The translations under genes and the position numbers were made by a program. 64,000 bases of DNA, from assembly GCF_002026305.1 (NCBI RefSeq), contig NZ_MVAB01000001.1, forward strand, positions 558,001 through 622,000, written 5' to 3'. The notes beneath the pieces are model-generated. The model searched no databases, was not told the origin of the DNA, and worked only from the letters and a program-made list of their open reading frames with translations. Positions within the stretch are counted from its first letter, which is position 1. The number at the start of each line of letters is the position of its first letter. Source of the stretch: Vagococcus martis (lineage in GTDB: Bacteria; Bacillota; Bacilli; Lactobacillales; Vagococcaceae). Below, piece by piece: positions 28,843 through 36,845 of the stretch.

Positions 28843-30045
28843 TTATTCTGTTTTTGACGCACTTGAGACTGCATCCGTATCAGATGAATCTGTATGATTG
28901 GAAGATTCTGAAGCACCACTGACTGTATCTGTCCCTGGTGTTAAAGTTTGGCCTGTTTGTTTTAAATACCACTCAACAATTGGTTTAAAATCTAGTATGT
29001 ATTCGTTTATACCAGCATAATTGCCTTCATCATCATGAATTGCTTGATAATTATGTACAACAAATTTATCTGGTCCATGCGTTGGAACATGTACTCTAAC
29101 ACAATCTTGAGCTCCAGATCGTAACTGCTGAACAACCCAATTCACACCGTTTAATGCTTTTTCTGGATGACAATAGGCTAGAGGGTTCCCTACTTGACTT
29201 GGATGACGTGAGGCTAACATATCTTTATCTTCTTTTGTGTAATTATAATATAAAAATTGATTATTATTATCTGCATAGGTTAATTCCATAGGCATTGAGG
29301 CAAAGAAATGATTTAACTGATTAACCGTTAATATACCACGATTTAATTTGACATAAGTATCACCTTCTACTGCTTGAACTTTTTCTGATGCTTGTTCAAC
29401 CCAGTCATCAGCTCCCTTATCAACTCCATCAATTGTGGTATTGATTGATCCTTCGCAATATAAATCTTCTTTTTCCAGTTCAGGCTTTTTCGTTCCTTCT
29501 AGCTCAGATATTACTTCAATATATCGTAAAAATTTATCTAATACATTACTTAAAAACTCAACAGTTTTAGCGTCTTTTAGGTTATTATTGTCATCAAATG
29601 CTTCGCGTACTTTTCCAAGTAAAAATTCATTTCCTGGCATGACTAAAGCATGAACACCTGGTGCATCAAGTATTTGTCGTAAATGTAATTGAGCTCGTGA
29701 AGAACCTTGGTCATAGTACGAAGCACCAATAATCATTACTGGTTTGTTTTCTAGTGGATGTATTTTAAATGATAACCACTCTAGTACACTCTTTAAACTG
29801 GCTGGTATTGTATGGTTATGTTCAGGTGTTGCAATAATAACCCCATCTGCATTTAAAATCTTACGGTTTATTGACTGAATCACTGGTGAGTTTGTTTGAT
29901 CGTTACTTTGATTAAACAATGGAACATCTTTAATTTCGATTAATTCTAAATCAAATTTATCAGAAAAGTGTTTTTTTATGTATTGTAACAACGTACGATT
30001 ATATGATTTATCAGCATTTGATCCTACAATTCCTACTAATTTCAT
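28843..30045 (-). CDS. FMN reductase-PAS fusion with two flavinylation-like tail motifs
   Basis: This is a 400-residue cytosolic protein. Residues 1-180 are an NADPH-dependent FMN reductase (flavodoxin fold, GIVGSN phosphate loop, TPEHNHTIPASLK, GASYYDQGSSR). Residues about 239-365 match a PAS domain of the type found in DUF438 proteins (SRHPSQVGNPLAYCHPEK). The Ser/Thr-rich tail holds two copies of the pattern D-x-V-S-[GS]-A-S, at 373-379 and 391-397. These resemble the D-x-x-S-G-A-T site to which ApbE attaches FMN, with Ser as acceptor. An apbE gene lies two genes upstream in the same operon. Covalent FMN on the tail is inference. The gene ends the operon and has AAGGAGG upstream. Confidence 0.85.
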   Translation of the reverse strand: MKLVGIVGSNADKSYNRTLLQYIKKHFSDKFDLELIEIKDVPLFNQSNDQTNSPVIQSINRKILNADGVIIATPEHNHTIPASLKSVLEWLSFKIHPLENKPVMIIGASYYDQGSSRAQLHLRQILDAPGVHALVMPGNEFLLGKVREAFDDNNNLKDAKTVEFLSNVLDKFLRYIEVISELEGTKKPELEKEDLYCEGSINTTIDGVDKGADDWVEQASEKVQAVEGDTYVKLNRGILTVNQLNHFFASMPMELTYADNNNQFLYYNYTKEDKDMLASRHPSQVGNPLAYCHPEKALNGVNWVVQQLRSGAQDCVRVHVPTHGPDKFVVHNYQAIHDDEGNYAGINEYILDFKPIVEWYLKQTGQTLTPGTDTVSGASESSNHTDSSDTDAVSSASKTE

Positions 30046-30057
30046 TCGACTTCCTCC

Positions 30058-30666
30058 TTAAATGTTTTCCCATGAAAAGTTTTCTGCTTCTTTTTTATTT
30101 TGTTTGTGCGCACTCATTAATTGATTGGTCATATAGACAAAATGCTTAAAGTCTAAAAATAGACTATGCAACTTTTGAATTTGATCCTCATCTACTAATT
30201 TTCCACTTTCGTCAAAAGCTTGAAGTGAGTGACTTAATAGAAATTCCGAACTCGGCATTGTTCTAGCTTTTAACTCAGGTGAATCAAGCATTTGTTTTAA
30301 ATGACTTTGTGCTCTTGATGAACCTAACGTACCATATGAAGCACCTGTGATCATAACCGGCTTATCCACAAATGGGTAAATATTGTAAGATAACCAATTC
30401 AATGCATTCATTAATGCTGCTGGAACGGCATGATTATATTCCGGTGTACTGATAATGACACCGTCTGCCTCTTCTATTTTTTGCGCTACTTCTTTTACAA
30501 TACTTGGTAAAATTCCATCATCAGGTTTATTGAACATAGGGAACTCTTTGATTTCGATTATTTCAATATCTGCCTCGTTTTTAAAATAATCTCTAATAAA
30601 ATACAATAATTTTCGATTTGTTGATTGATCAGAATTTGTCCCTACTATCGCTATATACTTATCCAT
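30058..30666 (-). CDS. NADPH-dependent FMN reductase
   Basis: This 202-residue flavodoxin-fold reductase resembles the first domain of its downstream neighbour: GTNSDQS phosphate loop, TPEYNHAVPAALMNALNWL and GASYGTLGSSRAQSHLKQ. It has no PAS domain and no flavinylation-like tail. It would reduce FMN or another small acceptor with NAD(P)H in the cytosol. It lies 16 nt after apbE and 12 nt before the fusion protein, so it may supply or exchange electrons with the tagged paralogue. RBS GAGAGGAAG precedes the ATG. Confidence 0.88.
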   Translation of the reverse strand: MDKYIAIVGTNSDQSTNRKLLYFIRDYFKNEADIEIIEIKEFPMFNKPDDGILPSIVKEVAQKIEEADGVIISTPEYNHAVPAALMNALNWLSYNIYPFVDKPVMITGASYGTLGSSRAQSHLKQMLDSPELKARTMPSSEFLLSHSLQAFDESGKLVDEDQIQKLHSLFLDFKHFVYMTNQLMSAHKQNKKEAENFSWENI

Positions 30667-30682
30667 AAAAATCTTCCTCTCT

Positions 30683-31612
30683 TTACATTAGTTTTGTTTT
30701 AATCATATCTGAAGTAAATACTTTATTTGTTTTATCTATAACAACACACTCAATACCATCAAGTTGATTCACAATACTTATAATCTCTTTGGTATTTTTA
30801 CCAAATAGACGTGTTGTCCATATTTCTCCATCAACTGATTGTTTAGAAATAATCGTCAAACTTACGACATCTGTTTCAATTGGATATCCTGTCTTTGGAT
30901 TAATTATGTGATGATAGATTGTTTTTCCAACTGTTAACGTTCTTTCATAAATACCAGACGTCACAATCGATTCATTTTTAGCTTGAATAGTTACTAAACA
31001 ATGAGAGCGTGGTTCTGTTGGATGTTGGATCCCTACTCTAAAATAACCATCTGGATGATGACTTTCTCCATAGACCACCACATTACCACCAAGATTTAAA
31101 ATAGCCGACGTTATATCTTGTTGTTTATAATACTCCACTACTTTATCAGTAATGAATCCTTTTGCTAATGCACCTAGATCAATCTCCATTTGTTTGTCCT
31201 CTAAATAAATACTATGTGTATTAGGACTTAAAATAATTTTTTCTGGATTGGTTTTTCTTAATAGACTTTCAATGACTTCTTTTGATGGAACTAACGCTCC
31301 TTCAAACCCAATTTTCCACTCTTTTATTAAAGGACCAATCGCTATATTTAAAAAGCTATCATCCTTCATACTATGATACTTACCAAGTGAAATAAGATTG
31401 TATAATTCAGGTGAAACCTTTGTATCTGTTTTTCCAGCATTAAAGTTTATTTTCATTAATTCTGAAGTATCGTCATTAGCACTAAACATTTTTTCATAAT
31501 ACTCTAGCATTCTAACTGTCTTCTCAACTACTTCTTCCGCTTTATTTCCTACTACAGTAATATCTATTACTGTTCCCATCAAATGTAATTGTTTGACCAC
31601 TTTATTTGGCAT
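30683..31612 (-). CDS. apbE: Cytosolic ApbE-type FAD:protein FMN transferase
   Basis: This 309-residue ApbE flavin transferase attaches FMN from FAD to Ser/Thr of target proteins. The conserved blocks are present: MGTVIDITV, DLGALAKGFITD (145-156), LGGNVVVYG, HHIINPKTGYPI (234-245) and Asp261 in the C-terminal metal/FAD region. There is no signal peptide or lipobox, so unlike most ApbE proteins it should act in the cytoplasm. It lies directly behind an XRE/TPR regulator (3-nt gap) and before two FMN reductases, one of which carries candidate target motifs. RBS AAAGGA overlaps the end of the regulator gene. Confidence 0.92.
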   Translation of the reverse strand: MPNKVVKQLHLMGTVIDITVVGNKAEEVVEKTVRMLEYYEKMFSANDDTSELMKINFNAGKTDTKVSPELYNLISLGKYHSMKDDSFLNIAIGPLIKEWKIGFEGALVPSKEVIESLLRKTNPEKIILSPNTHSIYLEDKQMEIDLGALAKGFITDKVVEYYKQQDITSAILNLGGNVVVYGESHHPDGYFRVGIQHPTEPRSHCLVTIQAKNESIVTSGIYERTLTVGKTIYHHIINPKTGYPIETDVVSLTIISKQSVDGEIWTTRLFGKNTKEIISIVNQLDGIECVVIDKTNKVFTSDMIKTKLM

Positions 31613-31615
31613 GGC

Positions 31616-32488
31616 CTACAATCCTTTCTTAACAGCAAGTTCTAATTGCTTTAACTCTTTTAACTTAATCTCATTACGATTAATTTTGGCATAAGCTCTC
31701 GCATCGTAAATTAATTCTAAAATGTCATTTTTATCTTTCTTTTCTTCTATTGCATTTTGCGCAAGCTGTGCCGCAGCACGAGCTAAATAATACGTCACGT
31801 GATTATCTGAGCATATTTTTATCGCATAATTTAATAAAATATTACTAGCCTCGAGCTCATGAATGCTAGCATAAAACTCACCACATTGATAGACAATATT
31901 TAATACTCGCCAAGTATCTTCTACTTTTTTTATAGGATAACGATAAATTTTTTCCAACACTTTATTAAAATAAAACTCTGCTTTTTCCACATCATTCTCT
32001 CTGGCAAATACCATCCCAATTCCAGTGTAAGCCAGTAGATGATAGATATCTTCTGTTTCTCCATTGTCTAGTAAAATTTGATCAAAATTAAACAAAATAT
32101 CGGTAATTTTAGCATGTTGAAAAACCATTAAAAAACCTGTCAAATAATGATATCTTAACACAATATCATTGTCTTCGATTTTGCAAATATCAATTGTTTC
32201 CATCAAATTCTTTGCTTTTTGATATTCGCTTGTTATTAATAAAAATTCTGCTTGATTTAGTGTTTCAATTACATCAGTGTATCGAATTCCAACTTTAGGA
32301 AACAACTCACTCAAAGGTAAATCCAATCTTTCACACAGTTTAATTAGTATCTTTAAATTTGGAACTTGAGAGTTATTTTCAAACCGACTTAAGGTAGCTT
32401 GGGTGCAAATATTTTCTGCTAAGTCATTTTGCGAAAACCCTTTTTGTCTCCTTGCTTCTATAAAACGTTCAATATTCACTATAATCAC
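31616..32488 (-). CDS. XRE-type HTH/TPR regulator (Rgg/PlcR-like)
   Basis: This 290-residue regulator has an N-terminal Cro/CI HTH (about 5-60: GFSQNDLAENI, then ATLSRFEN) and about 220 residues of TPR-like helices, the architecture of RRNPP peptide-responsive regulators. No signal-peptide gene is visible next to it, so peptide control is only a possibility. It starts at GTG 32488, with another GTG three codons later and only a weak AAGTAAG site. As first gene of the apbE operon it probably controls its own expression and that of the reductases. Confidence 0.82.
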   Translation of the reverse strand: MIIVNIERFIEARRQKGFSQNDLAENICTQATLSRFENNSQVPNLKILIKLCERLDLPLSELFPKVGIRYTDVIETLNQAEFLLITSEYQKAKNLMETIDICKIEDNDIVLRYHYLTGFLMVFQHAKITDILFNFDQILLDNGETEDIYHLLAYTGIGMVFARENDVEKAEFYFNKVLEKIYRYPIKKVEDTWRVLNIVYQCGEFYASIHELEASNILLNYAIKICSDNHVTYYLARAAAQLAQNAIEEKKDKNDILELIYDARAYAKINRNEIKLKELKQLELAVKKGL

Positions 32489-32511
32489 TTACTTTCGACC
32501 TATTGTTTACC

Positions 32512-32528
32512 TATTCACATTTTATGTA
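32512..32528. promoter_or_regulatory. Candidate operator upstream of the XRE/TPR gene
   Basis: A near-palindrome TTCACAT-TTT-ATGTAAA (6 of 7 pairs) lies about 25 nt before the regulator start. It is a plausible autoregulatory site; no binding evidence exists. Confidence 0.3.
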
Positions 32529-32651
32529 AAAATCATACTATTTTTATACATTTATGTCAAATCATAATATATATTTTTTTATATCTAACCATATATTTTC
32601 AAGTATAAAAGAAACGTTTTGATTAACTTTTAATAAACTAGGATATTTAAT

Positions 32652-32680
32652 TTGATTATGTTTGTTAAATTTGAGATACT
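32652..32680 (+). promoter_or_regulatory. Candidate promoter of the tautomerase gene
   Basis: TTGATT is followed after 17 nt by GATACT, about 31 nt before the ATG. Confidence 0.4.
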
Positions 32681-32711
32681 TTAACCACTAAGTTATGGGA
32701 GGAATCTTTTA

Positions 32712-33101
32712 ATGCCATTAATGAAAATTGATATGATAAAAGGAAGACAACAAGAAGAAATAGAAGAAATACTAGAAATTTCCTATAGAGTAATGTTAGA
32801 TGCTTTTGATGCGCCTGTTGGTGATAGATACCAAATTGTCAGTCAGCATGAACCTTTTGAAATGCACATATTAGATACAGGATTGGGTTTTGAACGATCA
32901 AAAAATATTCTAGTTTTTAACCTTGTAACAAGACCTAGAACAACCGAGCAAAAAACGACTTTTTATGAAAATTTAGTTGAAGCTTTAAACAGTAAATTAG
33001 GTATCAGACGTGAGGATATCATGATAAATCTAGTTGTAAATGATGACGAGGATTGGAGCTTTGCATTTGGTAAAGCACAGTTTTTAACTGGAGAATTATA
33101 G
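32712..33101 (+). CDS. Tautomerase-family protein
   Basis: This 129-residue protein belongs to the 4-oxalocrotonate tautomerase superfamily, double-length type. Pro2, exposed after Met removal, would be the catalytic base. The segment ARVQ-type RYQIVSQHEPFEM and the ending NLVVNDDEDWSFAFG are typical of the Tautomerase_2 group. The substrate is unknown. The gene stands alone, divergent from the apbE operon, with GGGAGG 8 nt upstream and a strong terminator. Confidence 0.85.
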   Translation: MPLMKIDMIKGRQQEEIEEILEISYRVMLDAFDAPVGDRYQIVSQHEPFEMHILDTGLGFERSKNILVFNLVTRPRTTEQKTTFYENLVEALNSKLGIRREDIMINLVVNDDEDWSFAFGKAQFLTGEL

Positions 33102-33157
33102 CGATGAGCAGTAACTTACTCTTTATTAATAGTAAGTTACTGCTTATCGTGTTTTAT
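33102..33157 (+). terminator. Terminator after the tautomerase gene
   Basis: A stem of about 17 bp (AGCAGTAACTTACT / AGTAAGTTACTGCT plus flanks) is followed by GTGTTTTAT directly after the stop codon. Confidence 0.8.
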
Positions 33158-33204
33158 ATAAAAATGAATAAATTGGCAAATCTATTTTCTTAAATATTTT
33201 TATT

Positions 33205-34224
33205 TTATACTGTAATTAATTGATTTTTCTCGTAAGATTCTTTACAGGCAAGTGCCACTTTAGTAGATTCTAATCCATCAATCGCATTAACACTTGGCTG
33301 TCTATCTGTTAAAATACATTCAATAAAATCATTTGCTTCATTAATAAATGCTTGAGAAAAACGTTCTGGGAAATTTTGGGATGTTGGTCGTACGACACCA
33401 TGTTCATTCATAATCGTCACAAGATTTTTTTCCGGTACTTGTGCTATGCGTAGCATGCCTTTGGTCCCAATCAATTCTGTTTCAACATGATATCCATGAT
33501 GACAATTGCGACCAGCTACTAAAATCCCCATGGTATTATCACCTAATTGAAGCATTGCCGCTCCAGTTTCCAATTCTCCAACGTCATCTAGCTCTTTGTA
33601 AGCAGCATTTTTACCTATCGCCCAAACTTTCTTTACTTCTTGTCCTGTAAACCAACGAATCAAGTCTATATCATGAATCGACATATCTGCAAATAATCCT
33701 CCACTGTTACTTGAACCAGCAAATTTAACAAAACTTTCCAAGCCATCGCTTGGATCAATTCCATAGCATCGAATTAATGTTAAATCACCTAACTCACCTT
33801 TTTCAACTAAGTCCTTAGCGTAAAGATAATCTTTATCAAATCGTCTCATAAAACCTAACATAAATTTTTGATTAGGGTATTGATTAATAACTGATATTGT
33901 TTCATTAATTTCATCTATATTTAAACCTATAGGCTTTTCAGAAAAAACATGTTTTCCACATTTTAAGGCTAATTGTATCTGAGTACAGTGTAGTCCTGAC
34001 GGTGAGACAATAAAAATAGCATCAACTTGTTCATCTTTAACCATATCTTCATAATCAGTATATCCTACTTTAACACCTAATTCATTTTTGGCATATTCAA
34101 TTTCACTATCTAAGGGACTACAAACAGCATATAATGTAGCATTAGCTACATTATATGCTAAATTATGTGCATGTACTTTACCTAATCTACCTAATCCGAC
34201 GATACCAACTCTTATCTCATTCAT
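33205..34224 (-). CDS. Gfo/Idh/MocA-family oxidoreductase (inositol 2-dehydrogenase-like)
   Basis: This 339-residue NAD(P)-dependent dehydrogenase has an N-terminal Rossmann fold (GIVGLGRLGKVHA) and the catalytic EKP in FSEKPIGL. The substrate-domain motif DMSIHDIDLIRWFTG contains the conserved His/Asp pair. The sequence is closest in style to myo-inositol 2-dehydrogenases (IolG), but no iol genes are nearby, so the sugar or cyclitol is open. ATG 34224 has AAAGGAG upstream; 15 more upstream residues are rejected. A cre-like site precedes it. Confidence 0.85.
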   Translation of the reverse strand: MNEIRVGIVGLGRLGKVHAHNLAYNVANATLYAVCSPLDSEIEYAKNELGVKVGYTDYEDMVKDEQVDAIFIVSPSGLHCTQIQLALKCGKHVFSEKPIGLNIDEINETISVINQYPNQKFMLGFMRRFDKDYLYAKDLVEKGELGDLTLIRCYGIDPSDGLESFVKFAGSSNSGGLFADMSIHDIDLIRWFTGQEVKKVWAIGKNAAYKELDDVGELETGAAMLQLGDNTMGILVAGRNCHHGYHVETELIGTKGMLRIAQVPEKNLVTIMNEHGVVRPTSQNFPERFSQAFINEANDFIECILTDRQPSVNAIDGLESTKVALACKESYEKNQLITV

Positions 34225-34241
34225 TTGCGATTCTCCTTTTA

Positions 34242-34255
34242 TGAAAGCGTTATAC
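34242..34255 (-). promoter_or_regulatory. Candidate CcpA (cre) site
   Basis: TGAAAGCGTTATAC matches 12 of 14 positions of the cre consensus, with an intact core. It lies just upstream of the dehydrogenase ribosome site, a position suited to repression. Confidence 0.4.
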
Positions 34256-34318
34256 AATGAGTTTATCATAAATAAGAATATACTTCCATAAGTTTATCAA
34301 AAGTTTACTAAAACATGT

Positions 34319-34789
34319 TTAATTAGGCCCCATAGTGTTATATATACTCCATAACTTATCACAATTCTCTAGTGGACCAACACATTCCATGTCAAAATAT
34401 TCTGGATGTGAATGATCTAGATAGTCTCTAAGATGCATATCAGAAAAACCATATTTTTTTGCATCCTCTCTAGTGTTACTATAGTATACTTTCTTTATAT
34501 TTGCCCACATCATGGCGCCAACACACATCGGACACGGTTCGCATGTCGCATAAACTTCACAGTCAGATAAATCCATTGTATCTAACTTCTTACAAGCTTC
34601 TCGCACGGCAACCAGTTCCGCATGTGCTGATGGATCTGTATCTCTCATCATTGTATTACCAACAGAAGCAATCACTTCACCATTTCTAACGATTGTTGCA
34701 CCAAAAGGACCACCATCATGACGTTTCATCCCAGCAATCGTTTCATCAGATGCCAATTTAAAATATTGTGTCATTTTGTTATCACACAT
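34319..34789 (-). CDS. Nucleoside/guanine deaminase-type enzyme
   Basis: This 156-residue zinc deaminase has the CDA-fold motifs: HAE in SAHAELVAV (ligand plus proton shuttle Glu) and PCPMC with two Cys ligands. The ending of about 35 residues with DHSHPEYFDME resembles the guanine deaminase (GuaD) subgroup rather than tRNA TadA. It would deaminate guanine or a related base. It lies 1 nt after the broken NCS1 permease and ends the oxamate-like cluster, so it probably belonged to a purine catabolism unit. RBS AGGGAGAG precedes the ATG. Confidence 0.85.
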   Translation of the reverse strand: MCDNKMTQYFKLASDETIAGMKRHDGGPFGATIVRNGEVIASVGNTMMRDTDPSAHAELVAVREACKKLDTMDLSDCEVYATCEPCPMCVGAMMWANIKKVYYSNTREDAKKYGFSDMHLRDYLDHSHPEYFDMECVGPLENCDKLWSIYNTMGPN

Positions 34790-34790
34790 A

Positions 34791-35689
34791 TTATTCTCTC
34801 CCTTTTTTAGTAAATAAAGTTGTTTTACTTATCAATGAATACAACATAAATGAAGAAATAAGTCCTGAGAAGAAAGCAAAGTCATTTAACAATTTTAAAA
34901 TAGCTATATTGGGGAAGAAAGCTCCTATCATTGATAGTGAAAAACTGATAATCAATACAACAATGGCTTGTTTGTTATAATCAAAGGTTTGATCGTCTCC
35001 ATATATTTCTTCTAAATCTAAAGCTCGTTTCTTTTTCAAATAAAAATCTGATAACATAATACCAGCAATTGGACCAAACATTGATCCGATAAAGCTATAA
35101 AATAAAAATAGATTATTTATAATTTTCCAAGGTAATATGAGAACACCTACTATAGCCGTAAATACGCCACCTTTTGTCACATTAAATGTTTTAGGGGACA
35201 AAGAGGTTAACTGCAGACCAGCTGGAAAAAGATGCCCAACTATCTGCTCCTCTACTTAAAACATACATAAAAGGCGACGCGTATGTTCCAAGTTTATCTA
35301 TTACTTTGTGTTCCAAAAAATACAACACCTGCAATTAGTCCTCTTGCTAATGCAGGGATAATTGATCCTTTTTTACCAAATACTGAACGCAGAACCATTG
35401 TGAAAGGAATTCCATATTTAGCTGATGCGACTCCATTTATAACATATAAAGTTGATACAATTAAAGCGGACGTCATCACTGCAGCAAACACTTGTTTTGA
35501 ACTTAAACCTAACACGAAAAATCCTGCAACAGTCATATAAGATAAAATATTGTGTACCGAACCCATCCATAAGGTCGCAAATTTTCCAATTCCCCAGTCT
35601 TTTTCTTCTTCCGTTCTAGGCAACAACTCTTTCGGAATATCCGATTGAGTCGTCACTTTTTCAACGTCTAAAACTAAAGCCTCTTCCAT
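34791..35689 (-). pseudogene. Broken NCS1-family nucleobase/allantoin permease
   Basis: Two fragments of one permease remain. The N-terminal part (35294-35689, about 130 residues) contains the first three helices of an NCS1 transporter (ATLWMGSVHNILSYM). The C-terminal part (34791-35201, 136 residues) holds the last four. Between them the minus strand still encodes traces in other frames, such as GTYASPFMYVLSRGADSW near 35240-35290 and FPAGLQLTSLSPKTFNV. Family members have about 480 residues, so about 170-200 codons are deleted, with at least two frame changes. It lies between the ankyrin gene and the deaminase gene, where an allantoin, purine or cytosine permease is expected. It cannot be functional. 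Confidence 0.88.
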
Positions 35690-35692
35690 AAA

Positions 35693-36832
35693 TTAAACCT
35701 CCTTTATTATCAGTTCCTCTAGTTGTTGCATCTGGTCTTCAAAAAGTGAGTTATTTGGTTGAATATCTCGAGCAACACGCATCACTTCATATGCATCATC
35801 CAACTTACCAAGACTAATTAAACTATTTGATTTATGAAATAGATAATCAACTCTTAAAGGATCTAAGAAAAGAAGTTCATCCATTATGTTGATAGCTACT
35901 TGGTGTTCTCCTATTTCTCTTAAAAAATTAGATTTGTGATACTTAAAAAATTCTGGATTCTTACTTTCGTTAATCCCTAAATCAAAATAGGCTAACACTT
36001 CTTGATAATTTTTTTCTTTCTTATAACTATTTGCTATATAGTAGGCAAAATCGACAGAGTGTTTTAACCCTTGTTTATAATAAAACTGTGACGTTTTTAA
36101 TTTTCCTAATTGTTCATAACAATAACCCAAGTAATAAACTTGTTCTAACGAGTCATCCATAGCTAATAATTGTTTTATCGCATTTAAGTATTCTTCTTTT
36201 TTTAATAACTGACGAATAACAGAAAAAGGAGAGGCTTTATCTTCACCTTGTTTTAATAGACTTAAAATGCGATCTTTCCCCTGTTCTAATGCATAATCCA
36301 TGACTGTTTTTCCATCAAAATCTTTTATTGATGTATCAGCATTTTCATTTAATAAGGCAACGACAATATCTTGATATAAAAATCCTTCATCTCCTAAAAC
36401 AACCGCTTCAAGTAAGGCACTCCACCCTAATTTATTGACGTGGTCTACTGGTACTTTATTCTTTAAAGCCAACTCAACAACTCTTATAAATCCTTTCTCG
36501 CTGGAAGGAAGTAGTGCTGTTCCACCAAAACGATTTACTTGAGTAACATCTGGATTATACTGACTAATCAAATCAAACATCTCGGAAAGTCCATTTGCCG
36601 CTGCAGCAATATATGGTGATAATCCCATACTATCTTTAGCGTTTGGATTAGCTCCTTTACTAAGTAAATAAGCTGCTACTTCGAGATTATTTTTTAGAAC
36701 TGCAACGTGTAATGGTGTCTGTCCTTTTTCATTGGGTGTATCAATATCTAATAATGAATAGCCATAAATATCTTTTAAACTGTCTAATTTATTCGGTTGG
36801 TTAATCAACTGAAAAATCGTTCCATCAGCCAT
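35693..36832 (-). CDS. Ankyrin-repeat/TPR protein of the oxamate-type cluster
   Basis: This 379-residue soluble protein has about four to five ankyrin repeats (about 25-195; clear units are GQTPLHVAVLKNNLEVAAYL and the KLGWSALLEAV unit). TPR-like helical repeats follow (about 215-370; YYLGYCYEQLGKL). There is no signal peptide or catalytic motif, so it is likely a scaffold or regulatory adaptor. It sits 13 nt after the DUF1116 gene and 3 nt before the permease pseudogene, within the same operon. The role in this pathway is unknown. Confidence 0.8.
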   Translation of the reverse strand: MADGTIFQLINQPNKLDSLKDIYGYSLLDIDTPNEKGQTPLHVAVLKNNLEVAAYLLSKGANPNAKDSMGLSPYIAAAANGLSEMFDLISQYNPDVTQVNRFGGTALLPSSEKGFIRVVELALKNKVPVDHVNKLGWSALLEAVVLGDEGFLYQDIVVALLNENADTSIKDFDGKTVMDYALEQGKDRILSLLKQGEDKASPFSVIRQLLKKEEYLNAIKQLLAMDDSLEQVYYLGYCYEQLGKLKTSQFYYKQGLKHSVDFAYYIANSYKKEKNYQEVLAYFDLGINESKNPEFFKYHKSNFLREIGEHQVAINIMDELLFLDPLRVDYLFHKSNSLISLGKLDDAYEVMRVARDIQPNNSLFEDQMQQLEELIIKEV

Positions 36833-36845
36833 CTAAACACACTCC

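Noticed and set aside
32489-32711. Short peptide gene for an RRNPP-type regulator
   Set aside because: I found no small frame with a ribosome site and a hydrophobic or basic signal in this region.
35283-35540. Plus-strand frame of 85 codons over the permease remnant
   Set aside because: It is antisense to clear NCS1 permease sequence and has no ribosome site.
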